DNA from: an uncultured Rickettsiales bacterium
GTDB lineage: Bacteria > Pseudomonadota > Alphaproteobacteria > Rickettsiales > UBA1997
Assembly: GCA_937927795.1 (NCBI GenBank)
Contig: CALBSF010000094.1
Location: forward strand, 1 to 7,104
Length of the DNA stretch: 7,104 bases
Direction of reading: 5' to 3'
Part shown: piece after piece, positions 1 to 7,104 of the stretch
Layout: every line of letters starts with the position of its first letter
How positions within the stretch are numbered: position 1 is the stretch's first letter
Made by a program: the position numbers and the translations under genes
Notes under the pieces: model-generated
What the model was told of the DNA's origin: nothing
The model's database searches: none
Seen by the model: the letters and a program-made list of their open reading frames with translations, nothing else

Positions 1-3000
1 TTTAATAAAACCTTATTACCAATAAACTCTTTTATTGTTGCATCAAAAATTGGCAACTCTTTTTGATGCCTGATTTCTTTGCTCATAGAAATCAAATTCT
101 CAAGATATTTCAGTTTAATTACTGGAATTTCAATGGAATTTTTGTTTGCGAATATCTCAAGTTCTTGTCTTAAGTTATTTTCATCATAACTTGATGGATC
201 AATTAAATCTTCAGCCTCTAATTTGGATTCCACATTAGAAACAACCCTTCTAACAACATATTTTTCTAGATATTCAAGTAGATTATTTTCTTCATCAACA
301 ACCTTAACATTGAAATCTAAATCACGGTCTTCAGACATTTTATCCAAAACAGCTTTTGATTTTATTACCCTTCCTTTACCTAAATTATTAACAACAATTC
401 TTTTAATGCCAATTGGAAGAACTGTATATTTTGGCATCACAAGCTGCGCAGATTGCAACAATACATCTCGATTAAAAGGGCTTCCCAAAATTAATTCATT
501 AGAAAAATCATTACTAAAAGCATCGCTATCACCTTGATTGCTGACTTTGTAAACAACTTCCTTATTAGATAATTGATGTATTGATTCTAGTTTTTGAAAA
601 GAAGATCCCTGAAACAAAAGAGAGCCATATAAATCTTTTTTTGGATTAATATTTAATTTTTCTTTTATTTCGATTTTTTCATCTTGTGGCAAATTAATAT
701 TTTCTAAATTAAAAACCGCACTAAAATTATTCTCTGTAAAATTAGATTTTTCATCAGAAATCTCAACTTTTATCTCGGAAAAATTTTCTACCAGAACCTT
801 AATTTGAATAGCTAAGCCATGGTCTTTATCAATAATAATTGGTTTTTTTAATTCAATATTTTCAATTGAAATTGGCAAATTAAAATTCTTAAAGCCAGAA
901 ACATAAGCAACTGCTTGCGCCATAGCTTCAAGACCAAAAACAGTTGGCATCAAAATAGAGCCATTAAAATCATGATCTTTTAAATACAGATCTTTTTCTA
1001 AATATAAATTTGCTTGGCAAATTAATTCAACTTGCGGCTCAAATCTTATAACTTCCTCCAAGAATCTATTGGCATCTGGTTTAACAAAAACAAGCGGATT
1101 CCAGCTGATTAAGTTTTCTATTCTAGAGGCAACAATATATTGATCAGCAGCAAATTTTTTATTCATCAAATTAACAAAACTTTCCAGACCCCTTTCTTTT
1201 GGAATCGCCAAAACCCCCATTTTACTTAACTGCTCAACACTTCCCATTCTTACGCCCATACCAACTTCACTCCAAACACTATAGCCAATTATACAAGTTT
1301 GAATTTTAGAATTTCTGGCGCGATAATTTAATAAAATCTTCTCCAAAGAATTATTACTCCAAGCATACCAAGCATTACCTTGCATGCCACTGTAACCTAT
1401 GATTGAAGAAATTGCGGTAATTAATTTTAAATGGTCTGGCTCGCAGAATTTTAAAATATTAATTATACCAAGCAATTTGGGAGAAATTTCTTTTAAAGCC
1501 TCATCATAACTAACTTTTTCAAACAACCTTGGAACGTTTAAACCCGCACCATGAATAACTCCAGACACATCCCCTAATTCTTGCTTAACTTTCATAAAAA
1601 CTTTTTCTACTGATTTTTCATCAGCAATATCGCAAGAATAATAATTGCAATCAACGCCTAGATTTCTAAATTCTAACAAAGATTTTTTAACATCATTATC
1701 TTGCAAATCACTTCTACCAAATAATGCAAATTTAGCTTTTATTTGACTATTTTTTATCCAATTTAAAACAGATTCCTTGGTAATTCCTTTAGCTCCAGCG
1801 CTAACCACAATAACATCGTCCTTATTCCAAGCAATATTTCTATCTTCAAATTTATCTTTAAATATTACTTTTGGTCTTCTGGTAATTTGATTTCTTCCTT
1901 CATATTTAGCGTTAATAAATTTATGACCATCATTTAGCTTTAAAGTAATTAATTTTAACAAATAATTTTTATCAATTCCCTCATTAACATTAAAAACCCT
2001 AACCTTTAAATCAGGATTTTCTTGTTGGATACTTGCAAACAAAGAATCAACTTCATTATTAAAGTGAATAACGCTAATTGTTTTTGTTTTCTTAAAATTT
2101 ATATTTGCCAGATCAGAAATTGCCTTTACTCTAGATTCAACATCAAAATCATTGTAAACTAGCTCAGCTCTAGGGAAAATTATCAATAAATTTTCTTTAT
2201 TTTCCTCCCCTTTTTTACTTTCACTAAAATTACTTGCGATTTTTGATATATTTTTAAACCATTTTAAATCAGATAAATCAATTACAGAAAATTCAGATCT
2301 AGTAATTTTAATCGCATCAACCTCTTCAAAAATTTCACTAGAATCTTCAATTATCTCAAAGGTTCTAACCCAATTCTTACTCACATCCTCAACTTTATTT
2401 TTCTCACCATCTTGAGCATTTTTTTTAAAAGCATCCGCAATTTCTCTTAAAGTTGAATTAGCGAAGCTGGTAATGTTTATTTGCGTAACTCCAAAAGCTC
2501 TAGCTGCGCTACCAATAAGCTCTGCCGACTTAATAGAATCAAGATTTAAGTCATCCAGAATTCTATTATTCAAGGAAATACTAGCAATATCAAAACCGGT
2601 TTTTTTGGCAACCATTTCAATTAAGGTTTTTTCAATATCCGAAACCTCTACCATCTCTAATTCTTGCACTTTATTTTCAATTTTTAATTTTTCTTCAATT
2701 TTTGAAAAAGAACCTTTTTTCTTTTCTCCATCAAGTGACTTCTCAAGAGGATTAGTAATAAAATTTAACTTAGAAGGCTCTCTAAAATCAACAATCAAGC
2801 GATCTTCGTAAAGCTTGGAAATATTTATTTCAAAATTTCTAATAAATAGTCCGGCTATAGTTAAGTTAAAATCAAAAAAACTATCCGCCTCAACTTCGGT
2901 GGCAAAACAAGAAAAATCATTATTTAAAATCTTGCCAACTAACTTTCCTAAAGTTTTTCCAGCACCAACCTCAACAAATAAATCAACTTCTTTACTCATC

Positions 3001-5555
3001 TCTTTAATCATATCAACAAATCTTACTGGAGAAATAATTTGCTTACTTAAATGCTCTTTTAAAATAATCTCATCTTTTATTTTTTTACCCGCCATTGATG
3101 AAAAAACTGAGATTTTTTCATCAAGAATAAATTTTTTATTAGCCTTAAAATTTTCAGCAAAGAAGTTACTAGCTCCCGTCATTAATTTAGAATGAAAAGC
3201 GTTTCCAACTGCTAAAGGATAAGTTCCAATCGAATTTTGAGTTGCAATTCTTATAACATCATCAATTGCTTGCTTGGTTCCAGAAATTACGGTCTGCTCT
3301 GGGCTATTGATATTTGCAATTTCAGCGTCTTTTACTTGGCTAATAATTTTTTTTGCCTCAGCTTCATCGCAAAATAAACTAACCATTGTGCCAACGGTTT
3401 TGGTATTGCCCATAGCTTGACCACGCAAAATGGTTCCTGCAATTAATTCATCAATATTAAAGGCTCCGCCTTCATAAAGAGCCAATAATTCTCCTAAACT
3501 GTGACCCGCAACCGCATCAGCTTTGATTCCAAGATTCTTTAAAAACTCTAACCACAAAATCGAAGATAAAACTACTGCAACCTGAGCATTTTCAGATTTT
3601 GTAAGTGATTTTATTAACTCTTTTTCAGCCTCATCTTGGGCAATTTTTTCTAAATCACAAAATATTTTATCCAATAATTCTTGATCTATTTTTTGACTAA
3701 TTTCTTTAGCCCAAGCAAATCTTTTAGTTAAAATTCTGGCAGAATTAATTCTTTGCGAACCCTGACCCGGAAACAATAAACCAAGCTTATGTTTTTTACT
3801 TGAGTTAGAAATAAAAATTGGCAAATCTTCTATTGCTTCGATTTTTTCATCAGTAAAATCATTATTTTCAATTTTGTTTGAAAGTTTTTCCAATAAAAAT
3901 TGCAAATCATCGTGACTTTTTGCAACTAAAGCTGCTTTAAATTTTTTAGAAAAAATTATTTTTTCATTATTAAATTTAGCAAAATCTTCTAGCTCTGCAA
4001 TTGATAAGCCAAGAGAGATTTCTTTAGCTTTATTTACAACTTCAAGTAATTCATTTTTATTATCACCACTAAATAAAAATAATTCCGAATCTTGAATTGA
4101 GTAAGATAATTGCTCAACAGTTAAATCGGTTTTAAATTGATCATAGATTTTTTCTGCCGACGATAGAACCACGTGGCTGTTAATTCCACCAAAACCCATT
4201 GCCGAAACACCAGCATAAATTATGTCTTCATGTTTTTTTCCCATTAAAGCTGGATAAAGCGGTGATTTTTCATTTCTAAAAAATTCATGCATATCTTTAA
4301 TTCCAGCAGTTGGAGGTGTAATTCTTTGATTTAATGCAATAACGGTTTTAATAAAAGCTGCAACACCAGCAGCGGCTTTAGTGTGTCCGAATATTGATTT
4401 AGCTGATGTCATGGCACATTTTTTTATGCCGTCATTTTCATTAAAATGTTCGTAAGTTTTTTTAATAGCATTTAATTCCGTGGTATCTCCAACCGCAGTT
4501 CCAGTTCCGTGACCTTCAACAAAACTTAAATTTTTTGGCGACAAGCCGGCTTTTTCATAAGCTCTAATTAAAGCGTAAGATTGCCCGTCAGAGCTTGGTG
4601 CTGTAATTCCACCCTTACCATCCGAAGAAACACCCCAACCTTCTAAAACGGCGTAAATTTTATTGCCATCTTTTTTAGCATCTTCAAAACGCTTTAAAAC
4701 CACAATTCCACAACCTTCGCCTGGAATAAATCCGCTACGATTTTTATCGTAAACCCTCATTTCTTCGGCACTTAAAGCCCCGGCCTTAGAAAATCCTATC
4801 AGCTCAAAAGTATCCAGACTAATATCAACACCACCAGCAACAGCAATATCCATATCGCCATTAACTAAAGAATTTGCTGCCGTAATAATTGCTAAAAGAG
4901 ATGAGGAACAGGCGCCATCAACGGTATAACCGCCTCCATTAAGATTAAAAAAGTTACAGATTCTTCCAGCTATAACATTAGCCAAACCTCCAGCCAAGCT
5001 ATCTTCCGTTACTTCAGCAAAAACTGATTTATAAAAGATTTCCATTTCACTTTGAAATTCTTCTATTTTTTCATGATTCCAGTTAAATTTTTCTGCAGTT
5101 TTAGCCAAAACTTTTTTGATATATGGCCATCTAAGACGCATCATTTCTGATCTAGTAAATTCGCCATTCAAACTATTACCAATAATCACACCAGTTTTAT
5201 GCTTCGGCATTGATTCAATATCAAAACCAGCATCTTCAAAAGCCTTCATCGTAGTTTCAAGTGCTAACCAATGAACGATATCAGTGCTTTCAAAAGAAGT
5301 TTTGGTAATGCGATGTTTTTTCCAATCAAATTCAAACCCGTCTATTAAAGCCGCTCTTTTACCATAAGTTGTATCGAGGTGAGATTTATCTGGATGATAA
5401 TATTCATTCAGTGGTAACCTGCAATCAGGCATATTACGGAACTGCTGCCTCTTGGCTAAAATATTTTGCCAAAAAGATTTTAGGTCTTTTGATCCAGGAT
5501 AATTACATCCCATTCCTACAATTGCAATTTTCATTTTTTCAAAAATCGTGTTCAT
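1..5555 (-). CDS. Enediyne-type (PksE-like) iterative type I polyketide synthase, KS-AT-ACP-KR-DH; 3' end outside window
   Basis: A multidomain cytoplasmic enzyme expected to build a polyene chain from malonyl units by repeated use of one domain set. The frame is open for 1851 codons with no stop. Domains by residue: KS about 8-465, with Cys216 in VDGACSSSL, His349 in EGHGTGT and His391 in SIFGHTKAA; AT about 590-880, with GQGSQ, Ser686 in GHSLGE, Arg711 and His788 in NAFHS, a malonyl-type motif; one ACP about 971-1046, with Ser1007 in LNLDSIKS; KR about 1245-1490, with nucleotide motif SAGAKGIT and Ser1384/Tyr1397; DH about 1510-1745, with His1528 in HDFNGSILMP and Asp1697. Residues 1746-1851 begin a further region. 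Stretches such as GNSLNGEFTR, LRWPYI, MRVYDKNRSGFIPGEGCG and WSEVGMGVRMG match enediyne synthases as I remember them. ATG at 5555 is taken as start. ATG at 5534 (MKIAIVGMG) is equally possible, since homology begins there and neither has a clear Shine-Dalgarno sequence. An in-frame stop at 5577-5579 limits the start. A PfaA-like fatty acid synthase is the main alternative. The product is unknown. Confidence 0.88.
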   Translation of the reverse strand, partial: MNTIFEKMKIAIVGMGCNYPGSKDLKSFWQNILAKRQQFRNMPDCRLPLNEYYHPDKSHLDTTYGKRAALIDGFEFDWKKHRITKTSFESTDIVHWLALETTMKAFEDAGFDIESMPKHKTGVIIGNSLNGEFTRSEMMRLRWPYIKKVLAKTAEKFNWNHEKIEEFQSEMEIFYKSVFAEVTEDSLAGGLANVIAGRICNFFNLNGGGYTVDGACSSSLLAIITAANSLVNGDMDIAVAGGVDISLDTFELIGFSKAGALSAEEMRVYDKNRSGFIPGEGCGIVVLKRFEDAKKDGNKIYAVLEGWGVSSDGKGGITAPSSDGQSYALIRAYEKAGLSPKNLSFVEGHGTGTAVGDTTELNAIKKTYEHFNENDGIKKCAMTSAKSIFGHTKAAAGVAAFIKTVIALNQRITPPTAGIKDMHEFFRNEKSPLYPALMGKKHEDIIYAGVSAMGFGGINSHVVLSSAEKIYDQFKTDLTVEQLSYSIQDSELFLFSGDNKNELLEVVNKAKEISLGLSIAELEDFAKFNNEKIIFSKKFKAALVAKSHDDLQFLLEKLSNKIENNDFTDEKIEAIEDLPIFISNSSKKHKLGLLFPGQGSQRINSARILTKRFAWAKEISQKIDQELLDKIFCDLEKIAQDEAEKELIKSLTKSENAQVAVVLSSILWLEFLKNLGIKADAVAGHSLGELLALYEGGAFNIDELIAGTILRGQAMGNTKTVGTMVSLFCDEAEAKKIISQVKDAEIANINSPEQTVISGTKQAIDDVIRIATQNSIGTYPLAVGNAFHSKLMTGASNFFAENFKANKKFILDEKISVFSSMAGKKIKDEIILKEHLSKQIISPVRFVDMIKEMSKEVDLFVEVGAGKTLGKLVGKILNNDFSCFATEVEADSFFDFNLTIAGLFIRNFEINISKLYEDRLIVDFREPSKLNFITNPLEKSLDGEKKKGSFSKIEEKLKIENKVQELEMVEVSDIEKTLIEMVAKKTGFDIASISLNNRILDDLNLDSIKSAELIGSAARAFGVTQINITSFANSTLREIADAFKKNAQDGEKNKVEDVSKNWVRTFEIIEDSSEIFEEVDAIKITRSEFSVIDLSDLKWFKNISKIASNFSESKKGEENKENLLIIFPRAELVYNDFDVESRVKAISDLANINFKKTKTISVIHFNNEVDSLFASIQQENPDLKVRVFNVNEGIDKNYLLKLITLKLNDGHKFINAKYEGRNQITRRPKVIFKDKFEDRNIAWNKDDVIVVSAGAKGITKESVLNWIKNSQIKAKFALFGRSDLQDNDVKKSLLEFRNLGVDCNYYSCDIADEKSVEKVFMKVKQELGDVSGVIHGAGLNVPRLFEKVSYDEALKEISPKLLGIINILKFCEPDHLKLITAISSIIGYSGMQGNAWYAWSNNSLEKILLNYRARNSKIQTCIIGYSVWSEVGMGVRMGSVEQLSKMGVLAIPKERGLESFVNLMNKKFAADQYIVASRIENLISWNPLVFVKPDANRFLEEVIRFEPQVELICQANLYLEKDLYLKDHDFNGSILMPTVFGLEAMAQAVAYVSGFKNFNLPISIENIELKKPIIIDKDHGLAIQIKVLVENFSEIKVEISDEKSNFTENNFSAVFNLENINLPQDEKIEIKEKLNINPKKDLYGSLLFQGSSFQKLESIHQLSNKEVVYKVSNQGDSDAFSNDFSNELILGSPFNRDVLLQSAQLVMPKYTVLPIGIKRIVVNNLGKGRVIKSKAVLDKMSEDRDLDFNVKVVDEENNLLEYLEKYVVRRVVSNVESKLEAEDLIDPSSYDENNLRQELEIFANKNSIEIPVIKLKYLENLISMSKEIRHQKELPIFDATIKEFIGNKVLL

Positions 5556-5558
5556 TAA

Positions 5559-5621
5559 AATCAATATAATTTTATCTTACTTCTAAAAAGATAAAAAGAT
5601 GAACGGGCTATTATATTGATT
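5559..5621. repeat. Perfect 12-bp inverted repeat flanking the start of the synthase transcript
   Basis: AATCAATATAAT at 5559-5570 is the exact reverse complement of ATTATATTGATT at 5610-5621, with 39 bp between. The upstream arm covers the proposed -10 box and the downstream arm ends three bases before the ATG at 5555. The upstream arm lies above the predicted transcription start, so the pair would act as DNA, for example as paired operator sites, and not as an RNA hairpin. The arms are very AT-rich, so chance is possible. Confidence 0.4.
5570..5596 (-). other. Small stem-loop in the leader of the synthase mRNA
   Basis: TTTTATCTT at 5570-5578 and AAGATAAAA at 5588-5596 are exact reverse complements separated by 9 nt. 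In the minus-strand transcript they can form a 9-bp stem that is almost all A-U. It sits between the predicted transcription start and the start codon, inside the larger inverted repeat. Such a stem is weak, so a role in translation is only a possibility. Confidence 0.3.
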
Positions 5622-5637
5622 GCAAGGACCTGCACAA
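5610..5637 (-). promoter_or_regulatory. Sigma70-type promoter for the polyketide synthase
   Basis: On the minus strand TTGTGC (5637-5632) and a perfect TATAAT (5615-5610) are separated by 16 bp, close to the consensus arrangement. Transcription would start near 5603 and leave a leader of about 48 nt before the ATG at 5555. AT-rich DNA yields chance TATAAT boxes easily, but the spacing, the -35 match and the position in front of a long gene support this one. The spacer contains a near-palindrome, GCAAGGACCTGC on the plus strand (5622-5633). Confidence 0.5.
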
Positions 5638-5858
5638 CCCTCCTTCCTTAGAATACAAAGGCTAGAAATAATGTGTGCCATATTGGGACAAATCTTCGAC
5701 TAAAAAATTAGGGGGAAATGGGTTTATTTGCCTTAGGGAGTTAAGCAGCGGACACTAGCAATCTCTTTATATTTCACACTCTTGTAGATAACTTCAGCAA
5801 ATTAAGTAAATTGATAGTAAAAGGTGACCTTTGGATCCCGACATCTTTATAATTTTGA

Positions 5859-7104
5859 CTAAAAGCGCACTTTTGAAAGCTTAATTTTATCATCACTTAG
5901 TTCATTCAATTTTATATCAATAATTTTATTAGCATTTTTGATTGCATTTAAAGAAATTTCATAATTTTCTATTATTAAATCTAAATCACTTTTTTCAATC
6001 ATCACTTTTTTATCTTTTATATCATAATTTGCAGCTATATGATCGAAAAACGATTTATTGCTTGATATCGCCATACTTACCGAATCTAGAGGATTTTGCA
6101 TTTCATGAGCAATAGAGCCCGCTAATGATTTTAATATTTTAGACCTCTCTTCTACAACAACTTTATCTTGAGTGGCCCTTAAATATTTGTTATAAATTTT
6201 AGCCCTTTCTAAAACCGATCCAGCTTGAATTGATATCCTATCAAATAATTTAAAATCCTCATAACAAAAATTATAACTTTTTTTTGCTTTTATCATCATA
6301 AAACCAACAACTTTATCACCAGAAATAAATGGAATTAAGCATGAGCCGTGAGTTTCGTTAAATATTTCTCGCAGAGTGCTTTTAGACTCTTTATAAGAAA
6401 CTGCAAAATCAATTTCAAAAATTATTTTTTCTAACTTTTTAAGAATCTCATCGTCAATTTTTTTTCTAAAAGCATTAAAAAATATTGGCTTTTCGTGATT
6501 TAGAACTTTTTCAAAAAACCAATTTTCTTTGATGCAAATCGCTTTTATTTTAAATTCTTTTATGTCATTAAATATAAGATTTAGAGTCTTAATTAAGTCA
6601 TCTAAAATAATAGAATTAGACAATTCTTTATTTAGTTTTTTCAATAACTCTTCATGATTGTTTGATTTTTTAATGAATCGATGTTGAGCATCGTAAAACC
6701 TCTCCACAAGAAATTGATAAGCCTCACAAGAAATTATAAAATATATAATATGAAATAAGCCTTGAGCCAAAGAATTTCTAGGAATTATAAAGAGATATAA
6801 ATTATAAAAATAAAAATAGGCTATTATTAAACTAGCAACAGCCAAAATCTTTGCCAAACCTAGGCTCAGAGCCATTTTTGCATCAAATAGTCTGTGCCTT
6901 AATACAACATAAGCAATTAGTATCGCATAAAACCCTACCAGAAAATTTCCGAAGGGATATATAGGAATTCCAATATATGGAAAAAAATTTGTGGTGCCAC
7001 CCAAAAAACCAAGGACGAAAGCAAAAAATATGAACCTATTGCGAATATTATTTTTTGAAGCTTTATATAAAATTGTATGACCATAAAAAGCATTAACCAC
7101 GTAA
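5859..7104 (-). CDS. LuxN/CqsS-like membrane sensor histidine kinase; 5' end outside window, 3' end lacks the ATPase domain
   Basis: C-terminal part of a multi-pass inner-membrane sensor kinase. The frame is still open at the window edge; a GTG at 7100 is present, but the true start is probably upstream. Counting from that GTG, hydrophobic helices lie near residues 23-41, 50-68, 82-105 and 113-131. The text ending RHRLFDA is typical of the last helix of a seven-helix sensor module. A linker with LVERFYDAQHRF leads into a GAF-like region (about 150-300). The phospho-acceptor H-box AGSIAHEMQNPL follows, with His332, and then a helical dimerisation segment. The frame ends with TAG at residue 414, about 81 residues after the His. 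There is no N, G1, F or G2 box, and none appears downstream in any minus frame. In the family an ATPase domain of roughly 150 residues should follow. The protein could not phosphorylate itself in cis, so it is either a broken gene or needs a partner. It is transcribed toward the polyketide synthase. Confidence 0.8.
   Translation of the reverse strand, partial: YVVNAFYGHTILYKASKNNIRNRFIFFAFVLGFLGGTTNFFPYIGIPIYPFGNFLVGFYAILIAYVVLRHRLFDAKMALSLGLAKILAVASLIIAYFYFYNLYLFIIPRNSLAQGLFHIIYFIISCEAYQFLVERFYDAQHRFIKKSNNHEELLKKLNKELSNSIILDDLIKTLNLIFNDIKEFKIKAICIKENWFFEKVLNHEKPIFFNAFRKKIDDEILKKLEKIIFEIDFAVSYKESKSTLREIFNETHGSCLIPFISGDKVVGFMMIKAKKSYNFCYEDFKLFDRISIQAGSVLERAKIYNKYLRATQDKVVVEERSKILKSLAGSIAHEMQNPLDSVSMAISSNKSFFDHIAANYDIKDKKVMIEKSDLDLIIENYEISLNAIKNANKIIDIKLNELSDDKIKLSKVRF

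Larger units (their letters stand above)
5556..5858. other. Intergenic segment without a convincing gene; possible insertion remnant
   Basis: No reading frame on either strand looks like a conserved protein. Hand counting gives about 38% G+C over 5601-5850, clearly above the neighbouring coding sequence. It begins exactly where the sensor kinase loses its ATPase domain, which fits an insertion or a rearrangement. Short stop-bounded frames exist, such as one on the plus strand beginning WDKSSTKKLGGNG near 5692 and one on the minus strand containing NYKDVGIQRSPF just after the kinase stop. I do not recognise either, and neither shows a transposase catalytic motif. No convincing terminal inverted repeats or target duplications were found. 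The segment also carries the likely promoter of the polyketide synthase. Confidence 0.45.

Noticed and set aside
223..537. Plus-strand open frame of about 100 codons
   Set aside because: It lies wholly inside the synthase dehydratase region, which is coding on the minus strand with recognisable motifs. Its translation is Ser/Thr/Leu-rich and looks like an antisense shadow.
2419..2426. Run of eight T (A in the coding strand), with a similar run at 3347-3354, as possible slippage or phase-variation sites
   Set aside because: Runs of this length are common in AT-rich coding DNA as Lys codons. The frame is intact and nothing points to programmed slippage.
2473..3195. Two adjacent plus-strand open frames of 112 and 126 codons
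   Set aside because: They are antisense to the AT and ACP domains of the synthase, and their Ser/Ile/Phe-rich translations have no recognisable domain.
5369..5569. Plus-strand open frame of 66 codons across the synthase start
   Set aside because: It is antisense to the conserved N-terminus of the KS domain and has no supporting motif.
5690..5765. Short plus-strand frame beginning WDKSSTKKLGGNG as a transposase fragment
   Set aside because: It has only about two dozen codons, no DDE or HUH motif, no start codon with a ribosome binding site, and I cannot assign it to a known insertion sequence family from sequence alone.
5600..5858. A tRNA or other structured RNA gene in the intergenic segment
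   Set aside because: No T-loop-like GGTTC box, cloverleaf pairing or CCA end could be found on either strand.
5861..5874. Imperfect palindrome AAAAGCGCACTTTT at the kinase stop codon as a terminator
   Set aside because: The stem is only five base pairs, mostly A-T, overlaps the stop codon and has no following T run in the direction of transcription.

Overview
The window comes from an AT-rich bacterial genome (roughly 30% G+C in the coding parts, judged by eye). Two long genes, both on the minus strand, run off the two ends of the window, with about 300 bp between them. The low G+C, the LuxN/CqsS-like kinase and the codon use suggest an AT-rich proteobacterium, possibly a host-associated alphaproteobacterium of the Rickettsiales/Holosporales kind or a Legionella-like gammaproteobacterium. 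That assignment is weak, because no taxonomic marker gene is present.

Positions 1-5555 (minus) hold one uninterrupted reading frame of at least 1851 codons, checked codon by codon without finding a stop. It is an iterative type I polyketide synthase ordered KS-AT-ACP-KR-DH, followed by the first part of another region cut by the window edge. The order and many local motifs match the enediyne polyketide synthases (PksE family), which make the polyene precursor of enediyne antitumour antibiotics. PfaA-type polyunsaturated fatty acid synthases are the nearest alternative. All expected catalytic residues of KS, AT, ACP, KR and DH are visible, so the enzyme looks functional.

Positions 5556-5858 hold no convincing gene. 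The segment is visibly richer in G+C (about 38% by hand count over 5601-5850). It carries a good sigma70-type promoter reading into the synthase, a perfect 12-bp inverted repeat overlapping that promoter's -10 box, and other small palindromes. It may be the remnant of an inserted element.

Positions 5859-7104 (minus) hold the 3' part of a membrane sensor histidine kinase: the last membrane helices, a GAF-like region and the phospho-acceptor H-box. The frame stops before any ATPase domain, so the kinase is probably truncated. Its upstream end lies outside the window.

The two genes point the same way, kinase first. If the kinase or an intact relative still signals, it could be linked to control of the synthase, but the synthase appears to have its own promoter. 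Whether this is a real enediyne-type gene cluster depends on genes beyond position 1, where the accessory genes of such clusters would be expected.
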